Below are positions 1 to 12,038 of a DNA stretch of 64,000 bases, in pieces. Below the pieces are notes generated by a model. That model was not told the origin of the DNA and searched no databases. It worked only from the letters and a program-made list of their open reading frames with translations. Each line of letters begins with the position of its first letter. The stretch's first letter is position 1. Origin of the DNA: Raphanus sativus (Eukaryota; Streptophyta; Magnoliopsida; Brassicales; Brassicaceae); NCBI RefSeq assembly GCF_000801105.2, contig NC_079515.1, positions 1,860,001 through 1,924,000 of the forward strand, read 5' to 3'. Made by a program: the position numbers and the translations under genes.

Positions 1-2042
1 AACAGACCAATAGGTGGGTGGTGAACGAAATATAATTGAAACAAATCAAACAATTATTCTAGGCAAACTTCTCTGTCTCTAGTCGCATTCTAAAAGTTCC
101 CAAAGTGAGATGGTTACTTCATAGTTTCACAATATAGGTGTGAAAGATTGTTTGGTAGGATATGATGTTGATTTCCTTTGGGAAGTTCTAAAATTTAGTT
201 TAACATAATGAAGGGCTTTCAGAAAGGTAGCTTTTGATTGCGCTTTTAAGAATAGTTCTAAATAATGATCAAAGTAAGATAGCTGATTGCTTGGTATCTA
301 ACATATCGTATGACATGTGTGTGCAAGGAAACAAGCATTGGAACGATGAAAGATTGGATTAGAAAATATGTATTTACATTCTTATAAAATCATTATTCGT
401 AGTAGATCTACATGTTTAACTATTGAGATTGAGTAGAATGAGATCACTAAATTTCTACACCATGTTTGTTACCTATTGTTTTCACTTTTATTATTTGGTC
501 CAGTTAACTACTTTGTGTCAGCAACTTTGACCTACGTGGGGCCAAAAGCTGTATGGACTTGTCTTGAACGATATTCAACGTATTATACAATAATTTGTAA
601 TTATTCTAATAGTATACATACTTTTGTAATATTTTTTTTTGATAAAAAGTTTTTTTTTTCCGACTTTCCGGCGAATATTATACAAATTATGTTCTCTTTT
701 CGTCAACATATACAAACCACAAGAAAATACCACAAAACATATATACATCGAACTTACATTAAATCAAATTAACCTTTATTAGATCCGTATTTCATGGTAT
801 AAAAGTAGATTTTTTTGACGAAATATAAAAGTAGATTACTTTAGACTATCGTCAGATAAACAATGCAACTGTATATTTTATTCAAGATTAGATATATAAA
901 GACAATGGGACCAACAACTGAAAACACTATAGTTTTTTTTCGCAACTGAAAACACTATAGTATAAACCAGAAATATAACATCAATTTAATGAAAATATAT
1001 TCCTGGTCATAATAGCAGCTATACATACGTGTATCATAAGTATATTTGACTACGGGATTCTCTAACAATTATATGTACCATAAGAACTAAATCGACGACA
1101 CATTCATTCTAAAATTAATGAACATCCCACACGGTAACGGTACCGCAGATCACGTAATAATGGTAACGTGAATGGTTACAATTTTTCAAAATGTGGGTGT
1201 TACTTATCAATCAAATAAACCAAACTAGTTTAGAAGTCAAAAGATTTTAGAGTCAACGTATCGAGAACACCAGTGTGACTTGTGAAACCATAATTTGGGG
1301 ATGATTTTGCAGAAAGTATCTAACTTTTCGTCATAATTAAAAGTTGATAGCAGAAAGTTACAACTTTTGTCAGCATTTAACAGACTCATTTCAAAAGAGT
1401 TTATCAATCTATGTTCTATCTATATTTAGTACTAAAAATAAAAGGAATCCATATTTACAGAGAGTTGTTTGCACCTACTTTGTCTTGAGAATAAAGTAAA
1501 GAAACATTTCTGAGAAACAAACAAAAATTTAAATACAAATATACTAACCCATGAATTGTCGGATATATCACATGGTTGCTCTAGAGGTTCTAGATTCCAT
1601 TTGAGAAAGAAAAAAAATAACGAAAAATCAATATTTTGTTTTTATTTTTGTTTTTACACAAAAAAATGAAATTCATAGGTAAAGGAAAACAGTACAAATG
1701 TGAGATATGTCTCTGTCACGCGTACGCAATCGATAAAATATTTAAATATGTTCCTTTTGTTTTATTTAATAAATGCTAGTTAATAATGCCCACCGAACAA
1801 GTTCACGTTTGGAACCAGTCAACATCCCCCCCCCCCCCCCCCCCCACTCGATATATGGACCTAATTAAGTTTCATTTAAAACCCATATCCAATTAACAAA
1901 GGCCCATGAAAAATTGTCGGTTTGTTGTTCCCATACATTTTTTCGCGCTTTGCGGCAGCTTTCAGTCTTCCATGGGCAATCCCCTCCCGCCATAAAATCA
2001 CTGACCACTTTCTTCACAGGGAGAGAGAGAGAGAGATCAGAG
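1..2042. other. Intergenic spacer upstream of RAD9
   Basis: This is AT-rich spacer in which I see no convincing gene. The short open stretches (for example near 476-772) have low-complexity composition and no recognisable domain. A run of 20 consecutive C residues lies at 1826-1845. The last part, with a GA-rich run at about 2020-2036, is probably the RAD9 promoter and 5' UTR. Confidence 0.6.
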
Positions 2043-4596
2043 ATGGAGTTCAGTGTAAGCGGCAACGCGCTCAAGACCTTCGCTAGGTCTATAATCTGCC
2101 TCGCACGCGTCGGCAACGAGCTCGTCGTTCAAGCTTCGCCCACACAGGTTCTCTCCTCTTCCTATTGGGCATTTCGGCCGCTCTTAACCCTAATTTAGAC
2201 GATTTGGATAGTAATAATCGGCGAGGAACTTGCAATTTGATCTGACTAGAAGTTGATTTCGTCAGACGATTTAGGGTTTGGGATTCAGATTCTATATGGA
2301 ATGGAAGCATGGTTTGATTTGATTGTTTTGTAATTCTCAGATTTAATTTTTTGTTTTCAACAAAACCTTTATGCAGCTAGGGTTGCACACTTTGAATGCT
2401 TCACGTTCTGCCTATCAGTCTATCACATTCGAGTCAAGTTTCTTTGATGCTTATACTGTTCAAGGTCCTCAAGCTCATTTCAGTGTCCTTTTGAAGGTGA
2501 TCTGCTTTATTATCCTGAGATTTTTGGATTGGAGCCGAATGAGTTCACTGGTCTAAGATATGTCACTGACATCACTTTTGCAGGCTGTTTGTTCTGTTCT
2601 TAGGACCCCTGTCGCTAGCATTGAGCAGATGAGTGTGAATTTGCCAGATCATGACGCATCTAAAGTCAAGTGGGCATTGGAATGTCACAGTGGTATATAT
2701 CCTTTGTTCTTACACATTCTTATCATCCTAGATAAAGAAGTTTCTAGACCTGATAATAATAGCATTGTCTAATTTTGTAACTATTTATTGAGACCTCTAC
2801 TTGTTAAGTGACGTTTTAGCAGTTTACAGATGAACTTAAAAGACTATGATTATGATGTTGATTATCTCTATCTCTTATCATCCTTGTTTTAGATTTGTTT
2901 TAATGTTTTTCCCTTTATTATATGTAGGTATGAAGAAAACATATTGGATTACTTGCAATGTGGAACCGGATATACAGCATCTGTCGCTTGATAGGAGTAG
3001 GTTTCCGAGTGGTTTAGTTGTGCATCCTCGGAATCTCAGCAAGTTGCTTGGAAACTTCCAGTCATCCCTCCAAGAGATTACAATAATTGCTACAGACCAA
3101 ACTTCTTTTCCCTCTGATGCTGCAAGTGAAATTGGTGGGAAAGCTGTTGAGTTCCGGAGCTACGTGGATCCGACCAAAGGTTAGGACTATGAAATGATGC
3201 CAAGATTTGGATTAATCAGGCTCCTAGTGTAAGACTGCTAATAATTCTCTTTTTCCAACGCTCAGATGGTGATTCTTTGTTGCATACTCAGCTATGGATA
3301 GATCCATCAGAAGAATTTTTGCAGTATACTCACACAGGTGATCCTATTGATATCACATTTTCCTTGAAGGAACTAAAGGTATAACCTTCCTCCACCTGAA
3401 ATCTGGTTTGAATTTTATCCACCTTTCTGTGTTGATAACTAAATGTCCAATAAATTTCAGGCTTTTCTTTCATTTTGTGAGGGCTGTGAAGCTGACATTC
3501 ATCTCTTTTTCGAAAAAGCTGGCGAGTATGAACCATCTCTTTTGCATCCTGTCTATCTCCCTAATATTTCCATCTTTATATGTTACATTGATATCTGTTT
3601 AACTCAAGATCAAATAGATTCCGGAAAATACTCTTAAAAATGGTTCCATTTAATATGTGGCCAGGCCAATACTGATGGCTCCAAAATTTGGCTTGGGTGA
3701 TGGGTCAAGCTCAAGTTTTGATGCCACACTCGTTCTTGCGACGATGCTTGTGTCTCAGCTTCAGGAAGGGGTTCCGCCAGGACCTCCGGAAGCAGCGAAC
3801 TCTACAGGTGGTCATGGTGCCGAGCAAGTGGGATCAGAGCCTCAAGAACGGTCTAGACAGAGTGCCGTTGAGCAACCATCTGATCACACACGAGTTTGGT
3901 CTGAACTTTCAGGTAGTAACTAATCTACGGTTGTGATTATTTGTATTCATCATTTTGTCTGATAACTAACACGTTAGTAACATCGATGCCTTTCACAAGG
4001 AACTGGCACTAAGAGCGTTAACGGTTCAGCGGAGAGGCCACAGGCTCAGGGACAACAAGACGTGAATATCCAAAGAATTAGAGATATGGAAATATCAAAA
4101 GATGGACCACCAGCTGGAGACAATGTTCCCGGACCTTCTAACTCGTATCCTTCACATTACATCTCTTACAGTCACTACTATCACCATGCATTTCTTGGCC
4201 TATTTAGCTGTTAAACCGCTTAGCTAATTTCTAATTGGTGTAGTTGCAATTGGATTCTAAGGTGCACTTCTTAGCCATATCTTAAGTGACTATTCTTCTT
4301 TCTGTATATGCTTTGTTACCTTTGACTTTTTTTTGTCAGCCAACGTCCTACACAGATTCATCACGCCGAAGGATCCCGAGGTACCTGCAAAAACATTGCT
4401 ACAGCCTTATCTCTTTCTTGTCTCGTTGCTTAATCTAGAAAAGAGTATTAATTTGTCTGTCACTTGTTCCTCAGTACGAGCTGAGAACTACCAAAACTTC
4501 TCCCAGCGCCATCCTAGTAATTGGGTAGATGCAAGTGAGGATGAAGATGAGGACGACGGTGTTGAGGCGACGCCACCTCATAATGAAGATTATTAA
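2043..4596 (+). CDS. RAD9: Cell-cycle checkpoint protein RAD9
   Basis: The gene encodes RAD9, the subunit of the RAD9-RAD1-HUS1 (9-1-1) sliding clamp that is loaded at damaged DNA in the nucleus and supports checkpoint signalling and recombination repair. I read ten coding exons: 2043-2147, 2377-2496, 2584-2692, 2928-3179, 3266-3378, 3461-3525, 3665-3912, 4000-4144, 4340-4380 and 4475-4596. All junctions are GT-AG, the phases agree throughout, and the total is 439 residues, close to the Arabidopsis protein. The N-terminal two thirds (from MEFSVSGNALKTFARS to the APKFGLGDGSSSSFDATLVL motif) is the PCNA-like Rad9 fold. The C-terminal third is a variable hydrophilic tail ending in a strongly acidic stretch (DASEDEDEDDG), as is usual for Rad9 tails. 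Orthologue of At3g05480. Confidence 0.93.
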
Positions 4597-6227
4597 CTCA
4601 AAAGTCTCTTCCCCCTTGAAGTCATCTCATTTTAAATGTTCTTCAAAAAGGTACCTACCAACCACTATCTCTCTCTTTATACGCTTAGATAAGTAAAAGA
4701 TGGCCAACAAGTCTCTTCCCCCTTGAAGTCGTCACCTTTGCATCACATATCTCCTTGTTAATTATTACGTATGATAAGTTTCTATCTATCTCGTGCTATG
4801 TTTCTCTAAAACATAATTTTCAAGATTTGTTGTCGCATTTCTAATCATTGCTAACTTTTATAAATGTTAACAACCATATGATTTGTTAGTAGTCTATCAA
4901 ATATATTTGAAAACACAATCGAATAAAAACAAAATGTTCATTATCAGCATTAGATTATAAAAAAATGGTTAAAGGGGCCAGTTAGGTATTGGGATAACTT
5001 GGTAACGCGTAAGCGCCGGCCTTGGTGATCTGTGACTTGGACCCACTTTTTTGTTCTTAACGGTTTCGGCGCATGTTACGCGCCGTCGACGTGGAGGGGG
5101 AAAGATAGATAATAGCCTAATAAAAAGACAAGCTAGCCGTTGTTCGCTCATTTGAAAATTGAGTTTGGTATTGGGTAAAGATTCTCCATACCATTCTTCA
5201 ACGGTTCTTACATACATTTATGTGGCAAGAATGTTAGCAAAATAATATAATCAGTTGAAAGGGTGAGAATTCTGGATCGTTTAACGGTCTCTGACTCACA
5301 TCTAGTCATCCACACACGCTAACTAACACACACATTGATTATCTTTCATTTCATAAGAAGGAAAAAATGGTCATCTGGAAATAGTGCTACTCATGAATGG
5401 GAGTGTATAATAATCTGTGACAATGTATTTTTTAGAGTGCTTTACATGTCTGCACTCACATAGGCTTTTTTACTTGCAAGACCAAGTTTCATCTTGGCCG
5501 ATAGAGCGGTAATGAAAAAGGACAAACCGGTCAACCATCTGCTGCCTAGCGATGCCCATTGCTTCACCCATTAATTACGTAAAGGCCATTATCTAGCTTT
5601 TCGGCTCTCTGAGTCTGATGCAAATAAATTAAACATTTGTGAGGGTTAACTTGAAACTTATAATAACATTGTATATAAACTAAGAATTTGTCCATTCAAT
5701 ACTCAAGTTTCTATTGTTAAATAGATAGTATTTGTGAAAAGAATCTTGTTAAAAATGTTGCAATGGAACAAAATTGTAATTTTCAAATTTTATGTTGAAG
5801 CCGTCCTAATTAACTAGACAAGTCATGGGTGCACGAAAAACATATCTAATGAAACTTGAGAGTAAGCCAGCGAATATTTCAAAGCCTAGAGAGAGACTTT
5901 AATTTATGAGTTTATTAATACGAAGCATATGCGACAATTGCGCATAAATCATTTTTCGAGTAATAAACAAAACAAAAAACGCGTACCTGCTCTTAAGAAA
6001 ATGAATAAAGGAATGTCATTTTCGTTAATATACCCACATATAAGCCCGTTATAATAAATTTCTCATGTTATAAGAAGTTAGACAGCAATGCTTAACTTGT
6101 TGTCTTCAGCTAAGTACAGAATCAAGTTTCGGACAGAGAGAGAGAGAGAGGAAAACACAATACACGACTAAAGAACTCTGTAAAGCTTCTGAATATAGCC
6201 AGAAGGTTTTGGTCAAAGACGAATACA
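4597..6227. other. Spacer between RAD9 and the RALF gene
   Basis: This holds the RAD9 3' end and the RALF promoter. A perfect 22-bp direct repeat occurs at 4602-4623 and 4709-4730, 107 bp apart, so the RAD9 3' region has a small local duplication. A GC-rich island at about 5000-5100 stands out in AT-rich surroundings and may be a conserved upstream element. A short GA repeat at about 6137-6150 lies in the probable RALF 5' UTR. No gene is visible. Confidence 0.5.
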
Positions 6228-6587
6228 ATGAACTCTCGGGCGATCTACGCTGTCATCGCCATCCTCGCGATCGTAATCTCAACCGCACAGGCAAGCGTCG
6301 GCGACTTCGGAGGTTCGCTCGACTTCGTGCGAACCGGATCTTCTTCTCTCTTCTCCGGATGCAAAGGGTCCATCGCTGAGTGTATCGCTGAGGAAGAGGA
6401 GATGGAGTTAGATACCGAGATCAGCAGGCGCATGTTAGCGCAGAAGAAGTACGTTAGCTACGGTGCGATGAGGAAGAACAGTGTGCCTTGCTCGCGACGT
6501 GGAGCTTCCTACTACAACTGCCAGCGTGGCGCTCAGGCGAATCCTTACCGCCGTGGATGCAGCACCATCACAAGGTGCAGGCGTTGA
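6228..6587 (+). CDS. RALF22: Rapid alkalinization factor, RALF22-type preprotein
   Basis: The gene encodes a secreted cysteine-rich peptide hormone of the RALF family, which acts in the cell wall through FERONIA-type receptor kinases and their LLG co-receptors. It is a single exon of 119 residues. Residues 1-22 are a signal peptide. An acidic propeptide follows, with the dibasic site RRML at 67-70, where the family is usually cut by the subtilase S1P. The mature peptide of about 49 residues begins at A71 and carries the receptor-binding YVSY motif (75-78; YISY is the usual form) and four cysteines (88, 98, 111, 117) in the standard two-disulphide spacing. The start is the first in-frame ATG, directly before the signal peptide. 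Orthologue of At3g05490 by sequence and position next to RAD9. The RALF33/RALF1 group is close, so the number 22 rests partly on synteny. Confidence 0.9.
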   Translation: MNSRAIYAVIAILAIVISTAQASVGDFGGSLDFVRTGSSSLFSGCKGSIAECIAEEEEMELDTEISRRMLAQKKYVSYGAMRKNSVPCSRRGASYYNCQRGAQANPYRRGCSTITRCRR

Positions 6588-7144
6588 ATTTGGAAAGTGA
6601 TTCAAATTCGTATTTTGCCTTTTTGTGTTTCTATTTATTTGTTCTTTTAATTTATTTTCCGGGATATATATATATATAATATGAGTTTGATTATACACAA
6701 TGGAAAGAAACTATAGTCTTTTGTCTTGAAACAAAATGCTTGTTGTTTGGTTGTTCATATAAATAAATCAAATTTGCATAGATTAAGAATAGTTATTAGT
6801 CCAAGAAGTGATCGAGATCTGCGCTTAGCTTTGTGTTGTGGCAATTTTAAATTGTTAACGAAAGGTAACTATTGGTATTATTATTTTTTGAATCTGAGTT
6901 CTGGAACAGAGGTGTATTTATAATTTAATATGTCTACCTTATAATTAATTATGTATAGTCTGGAAACAGAAATGAATTCCTTTAATAGTTGGTGGTGGCA
7001 TGTTGGCTAATAATGTAATGATGGGACCATTACAGCCTAACACGCTTAAATTCAGAACATTTTCTTCATTCATATTGTACTACTATTTATCTTCTTGGAA
7101 GCTACGTTTCTCTGTAGTTCAGTGTTCTTTGGATTTCAATGTAA
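6588..7144. other. Spacer downstream of RALF22
   Basis: RALF22 3' UTR followed by AT-rich spacer with a short TA repeat near 6665-6680. I see no gene or element here up to the Helitron end at 7145. Confidence 0.5.
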
Positions 7145-8132
7145 CTAGTATTGGCCCCATGCTTCGCATGGGAATATTTGTTTTGATATTAAAACATGTA
7201 ATACTTTTTACAAATATAATATAAATAGATAGTTATAAGTATAAATGGATAGTTGCACATTAAGTAAAATGACTTTCAAAGTTTCACAATTTTCAATCAT
7301 TCTATAAAATTATACATCAAAAATGACTTCCAAAGACTACCATATAAAATATAATGTTATTGACTAATTCGATTGTCTTAACTGAGAAGTCAAGAGGATG
7401 CAGTAGATTGAAAAGTAATTTTGTTTTTTTAGTAACTGTAATTTTCTTTATCATTGTTTATCGATATATCTAACATTTGACATTAAAAAACATTTGTATA
7501 TTATAAAGATTGCAGTAATATAAACATGTAGCTGCTAATTTTGTGTCCATAAACCCATGCATTCACTGATTTTGCCCTCTTTGACGCCTCCAGTTCATTT
7601 TATCTCCACAACCATGAGACAATTTTTTTTCTGAAAATTTGTAACATTAAAACTTAGAGAAAGAAGTATCAAATTGCTCATTGGATGATGTTTTCAATCT
7701 ATCTTTTGCTGTAAAACCTATTGTACAATCAAAGAAAAGTTCAGAAATATGATCTTTTTGTATTGAAAAGATGAGGAGGCGTTACCGTTTATCAAAATTT
7801 CTTCTTCTATATATGCATTTGAATTTGTGTCTGTTTTGTCTTCTTTCTCGTTTTTGTACAGTAAGTATGAATTTAAATCTATGACACTGAAATAAATATT
7901 CTATGAGAAAACTAATAACAGTTTAAATGTCGTGAGATGATGATGGGAATAGTGGGAGAGATGTTAGGTGTTTTTTATAAAACAAAAATAAATAAAAAGA
8001 ATACATAATATGAGTTACGAAAGAAACAGTTTTCGTTAAAGATTTTTTTTTCCATTTGAAATATTTTTAAATTGTAAATTACATGTGTCAAAATTTTGTT
8101 GGATAGGTGACTTGTGCTTTAGTATATAGGGA
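7145..8132 (-). mobile_element. Non-autonomous Helitron (988 bp)
   Basis: Read on the minus strand the element begins TCCCTATATACTAAAG (at 8132) and ends with a hairpin CCCATGC-GAA-GCATGGG followed shortly by CTAG (at 7145-7148). A 5' TC and a 3' CTRR after a hairpin are the Helitron hallmarks. The flanking bases are A (7144) and T (8133), the expected insertion between A and T without target duplication. No Rep/helicase coding is present, so it is non-autonomous. Confidence 0.8.
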
Positions 8133-8748
8133 TTAGTATGCATAGTTGGATACTTTTTAAGACGTTAAGGCTCTCTATAGGCGAATATTTACCAGATAGA
8201 ATGCATAAACATGAAAATGTGAGTAATAAGAATAATTATTTTGGCGTGCAAATGTCAAGTACGAACAATAAAATACATCATAAGAAAAAAATTCGAGATA
8301 TTTGTTGGATTGTGACTTGTTTTGAGTCATGTTCATGTTTTACTCTTGTCTATATTTTACATTGGCGTTGTAAACAACCGCTATGGTTCCCACCGACTCA
8401 TGATGTTGCTTCTATATTTTTATATTTTTTCATATGGAGAAATATATAGGTTAAACAAGTTTGGTAATACAATTTATAAAACCTAAATATATTATTTTAG
8501 AACGATATTTACATTTTGAGCAAAAAAAAAACTGATGCAAACAATCACTGACTAACATACGTAATTGCGTAGGCAATCGGTTGTGTGTTTATTGTGCCTT
8601 TATCTCGTGTTTAAAAGTTTGTGTAAATCTGTTTTTCACTTTCTTACTTGTAGGAGTTACAAACCAGATTAAGTTACAAAGTTTAACATTTCTAAATAAT
8701 GGATTCATATAAACGAAACATGCATGCTATAAACTTGTAGGTTATCAC
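8133..8748. other. Spacer between Helitron and hAT element
   Basis: AT-rich sequence. An open stretch at 8138-8449 on the plus strand has no recognisable domain and no codon structure that I trust, so I do not call it a gene. Confidence 0.4.
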
Positions 8749-9545
8749 CAGTGCCGGACTAACTTTTAATACTGCCCCAATCAAAAATTTAAATTATACT
8801 CTTGTACAGATTTATCAATATCGCAAAACAGTGAAAAATAGCGTAAATATTCATTAAAAAAATAAAACTTATAATTTTTTTTATAAAAACAGTGATATTA
8901 TATACATTTGTTGTTAGATATATAATTTTACTTACATTTTTCTACAAAATCATCCATTAGAATCATATAGTCAAGCCTTAAAACCATATTTCAATTGATA
9001 ATATAACTAACCCATTTAATTTTTCTGGTTATATAAAAGACCGCAAATAAATCTTTATTACCATCAATTTCGAAAAATTTCTCTCAGCTGTGGCGGTTAC
9101 ACCTAAATGATGCGGTAAACAATTTATGTGTTTCGAATTTTTCGGACATTGATTATCGGAGAATCTTTAGTTTCTTAAACAAATCATCACCAATTATATA
9201 TAAAAGTGTAACACTCCTTAAAGAAACTTTCAGATTCAAACATAATGTCTTCAAAATATCTTCGCTTCGCTTGTATCTATTAACTTTTTAAAAATTAAAC
9301 AAAAATCCAAAAACAAATTCATAATTTTGGAAATTTTCAAATATAAATTCAAGAGAAATTAGAACTAGAGCTTTAACAATTTTTATTCTAACTAAAAATG
9401 CCTAGTAAATTATATTTTAATAAGAAAATCTACAAAATTTATTTACCTATAGATACAACTAAATTTTTTTCATAAAAAAATATGCCCCACTAATTTGGAT
9501 ACCGTAATCCGTTGCTTGGGTGGCTTGTCCTCTGGGCCGGTTCTG
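8749..9545. mobile_element. Non-autonomous hAT element (797 bp)
   Basis: The left end reads CAGTGCCGGAC and the inverted right end CAGAACCGGCC, a CAG-N2-CCGG type of terminal repeat typical of hAT elements. It is flanked by a perfect 8-bp target duplication GTTATCAC at 8741-8748 and 9546-9553, the length hAT transposases produce. The inside is AT-rich with no transposase. Confidence 0.75.
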
Positions 9546-9590
9546 GTTATCACTGAGATACACTCACCCCCCGAGAGAAACAACTTTGTG

Positions 9591-11093
9591 CAGTGCCGGC
9601 TTAAAACTATATTAGACCCATGGAATTTTTTTTATGTATCTCTATAATATTATTTGAGAAGTCAGTTTCCTATGTGTCGCGCTCACGTTAATTCTCATCA
9701 TGGTTGATTACAGTGATACCTTTGATGAATTAAAATATTACATTTATATATTATTATTGAACTCATTATTTATTTTCCTTTTTAAAAATTTCCAAATAAC
9801 ATATATAATAAAAAGAAAACATTTATAAAGTAAAAAAAACTAAAACGAAAAATGTATGTATATATATAATATGATTTCATTAAAAAGGAAAGTTCACAAA
9901 ATAAAAAACTTCCATTAAAAAATATTTTTAAAAGCATAAAATATAATTTTCTTTAAAATTTTATATTTGTGGAAATTAATATAACCATAATCAAAATATC
10001 AAAGTAAATCTGAATTCTCATTTTTAAAATAATTTAAAATAATTCTCAGTTTATCATTTAATAAATCTAAGACATAAAATTATTTAAAATTTATATTTAA
10101 TTATTGTAATTAGTGATATGTGTTCATAAGCTTCCAAAAATATATTAGTGATCACTGCTTTATTTTCTAATATATATATATTTTAAATCAACATATAATT
10201 CGATAAATATTATGAAAATACATGCACATTCAAAAGGATAAATAAAATTAATTTTATTTTACTTAACTATAATAAAAATAATTATACTTGAGTTTCAATT
10301 TGAAGAACATATCTAACTCAATATACTAACAATATAAATGACTCGACTCATCCAACTTATATTTAATGTCATAGTTTTAACTATAATACGAATATATAAT
10401 TTAATAATAATTTATTTTATAAATGTTAATTATAGAATGACTCAAAACAAATTAACCCACTGTTAAAATTTAGTTCTTTTGTAAATTTTATATATATGCA
10501 TGAGACTGTAAAATATTATAGTTATATTAATTTATGTAGTTTGGAATTAGATATTTTAGTTTATTTTATGTCATTTTAAGCACAATATATCTTAAGTCAT
10601 ACAAAATCTTTCTCAAATATATTTACCCATCTAAGACAACAACCAACGCAAATGCAAATAAACAAATTAATCATAATTTTACTATATTTAAAATAAAAAG
10701 TATTATAGTTTCAGATAAATATATTCACTCTAATATACTCAAATTATAACTAAATCAACTGTAAAAATAACAAAATCAAATAGATATAAAATAATTAAAA
10801 TAATATCTAATTAAAGTAATATAATATTATTAATATAAATTATACATACAATTATAAATTAATTTAAAATTAAAAGTAAATAGCAATCAATTATTGTATA
10901 TTTACTTTATAAATATTTATATCCGTGCATGTGCACGGGAAAATCACCTAGTTATAATTAGCTAAGCATAATATTATGGACTACTATTGTAATAAACAGA
11001 TATAAATATAGACCTTTTTATCATTAACTTTATTTAATTTTAAGATGGACCTATGGATGTATGCCATGTTTGCCATCTCTAGTGCCGATATTG
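9591..11093. mobile_element. Small hAT element interrupted by a Helitron
   Basis: The left end CAGTGCCGGC (9591) repeats that of the neighbouring hAT. The right end, inverted, reads CAATATCGGC, matching in 7 of 10 positions with only transitions. The flanks ACTTTGTG (9583-9590) and CCTTTGTG (11094-11101) look like an 8-bp target duplication with one mismatch. Removing the Helitron at 9639-10951 leaves an original element of about 190 bp. The right end is inferred, hence the moderate confidence. Confidence 0.55.
9639..10951 (+). mobile_element. Non-autonomous Helitron (1,313 bp)
   Basis: It starts TCTCTATAATATTATTTGAG (9639) and ends with the hairpin CCGTGCA-TG-TGCACGG (10923-10938), followed about 10 bases later by CTAG (10948-10951). 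The flanks are A (9638) and T (10952). The interior is very AT-rich and carries no protein. It sits inside an older small hAT element. Confidence 0.82.
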
Positions 11094-11101
11094 CCTTTGT
11101 G

Positions 11102-11890
11102 AAGCAACCGGTTCTTATGCAAGAAAACCAAATTCCACGTATCTATGGATAGAATTTTGTAACGGAATCTCTAAAAACAAGTAATTTTTTCTGGGCCGTT
11201 ATCCAAGTCAAGTAGGAGAAACGGGTCAAGAGAAATAGAACACGTTTCTTATAGGAGCTCGACATCTCCATATCTTTATTTTCTATCTCGGCATAATGAT
11301 GTTTTCACATTATTAGGATTTATGATTCATCAATATGTTTGCAATACAAAGTTTGATCTATTTCTCTAAATTGACCGAGACATAATATCTATTTTATATT
11401 CACAAAAGCTCATTAAAGATCAGATGGTCAACTAATATTATTTGGTTTCAAAACTTAGTATATGTGTATATATTCTTCCGTTTCTTATAATTTTATCTAG
11501 TGGTTTATTATTGTATCTACTAACTTCCAGTAGTTTATTGCCTGTTTCATATAGACTCGCATGCTCTTCAGAAACACTTTTCTTAGTTATCGTAGAGAAA
11601 GCAATGCAACTTTTGTTTTGGTGCATATTATACATGTGGGGGTTATGAAACAAGAAAATCCTACACGTCACGGTTGTGTAATTTATGCTCCATTATACAC
11701 ATGTAGAATCTTCTTCTGTTAATAAGTTTTGATTATTAATCCATTTTCGGCAAATATAAAAAACAGTATTTATTAAAAATTTCTTTTCTTAGCTTGCATA
11801 CGTTTACTTAACCCACAAGTCGTCAACGCCCCCGCCCATAGGATATGGATGGTTACGAAACCGAAAACACGCGTGCACGCGTTGTCTACA
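11102..11890. other. Spacer upstream of LDAP3 with a segment copied elsewhere
   Basis: No gene is visible. The stretch 11440-11690 has a clear diverged copy at about 17395-17610 (shared blocks such as TTTATTATTGTATCT and TTGTGTAATTTAT, in the same order), so it belongs to a duplicated or repeated segment. Confidence 0.5.
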
Positions 11891-11930
11891 GCATTCACAC
11901 GTGCTAAAACCATCGTTATATATAAAACAA
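11891..11930 (+). promoter_or_regulatory. Probable LDAP3 core promoter with a G-box
   Basis: A CACGTG G-box (11898-11903), the core of ABA-responsive elements, lies about 15 bases before a TATATATAAA box (about 11917-11926), roughly 115 bases upstream of the LDAP3 start codon. The spacing suits a TATA promoter. ABA or drought control is plausible for this family but inferred. Confidence 0.5.
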
Positions 11931-12038
11931 ACCTAACGCACGCTAATTCCTCATCACCATTACATTGTTTTGTTCGTCAAATTCAAATTGAAACAAACTC
12001 TCTCTAAGAAGAATCTTCGTCTCTTCATACGAACGATC

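Noticed and set aside
476..772. 98-codon open frame near the start
   Set aside because: Phe/Tyr/Ile-rich, low complexity, no domain. Typical chance frame in AT-rich spacer.
8138..8449. 103-codon open frame in the transposon-rich region
   Set aside because: No recognisable domain, Lys/Asn/Phe/Tyr-rich composition expected of AT-rich spacer, and no splice or promoter context.
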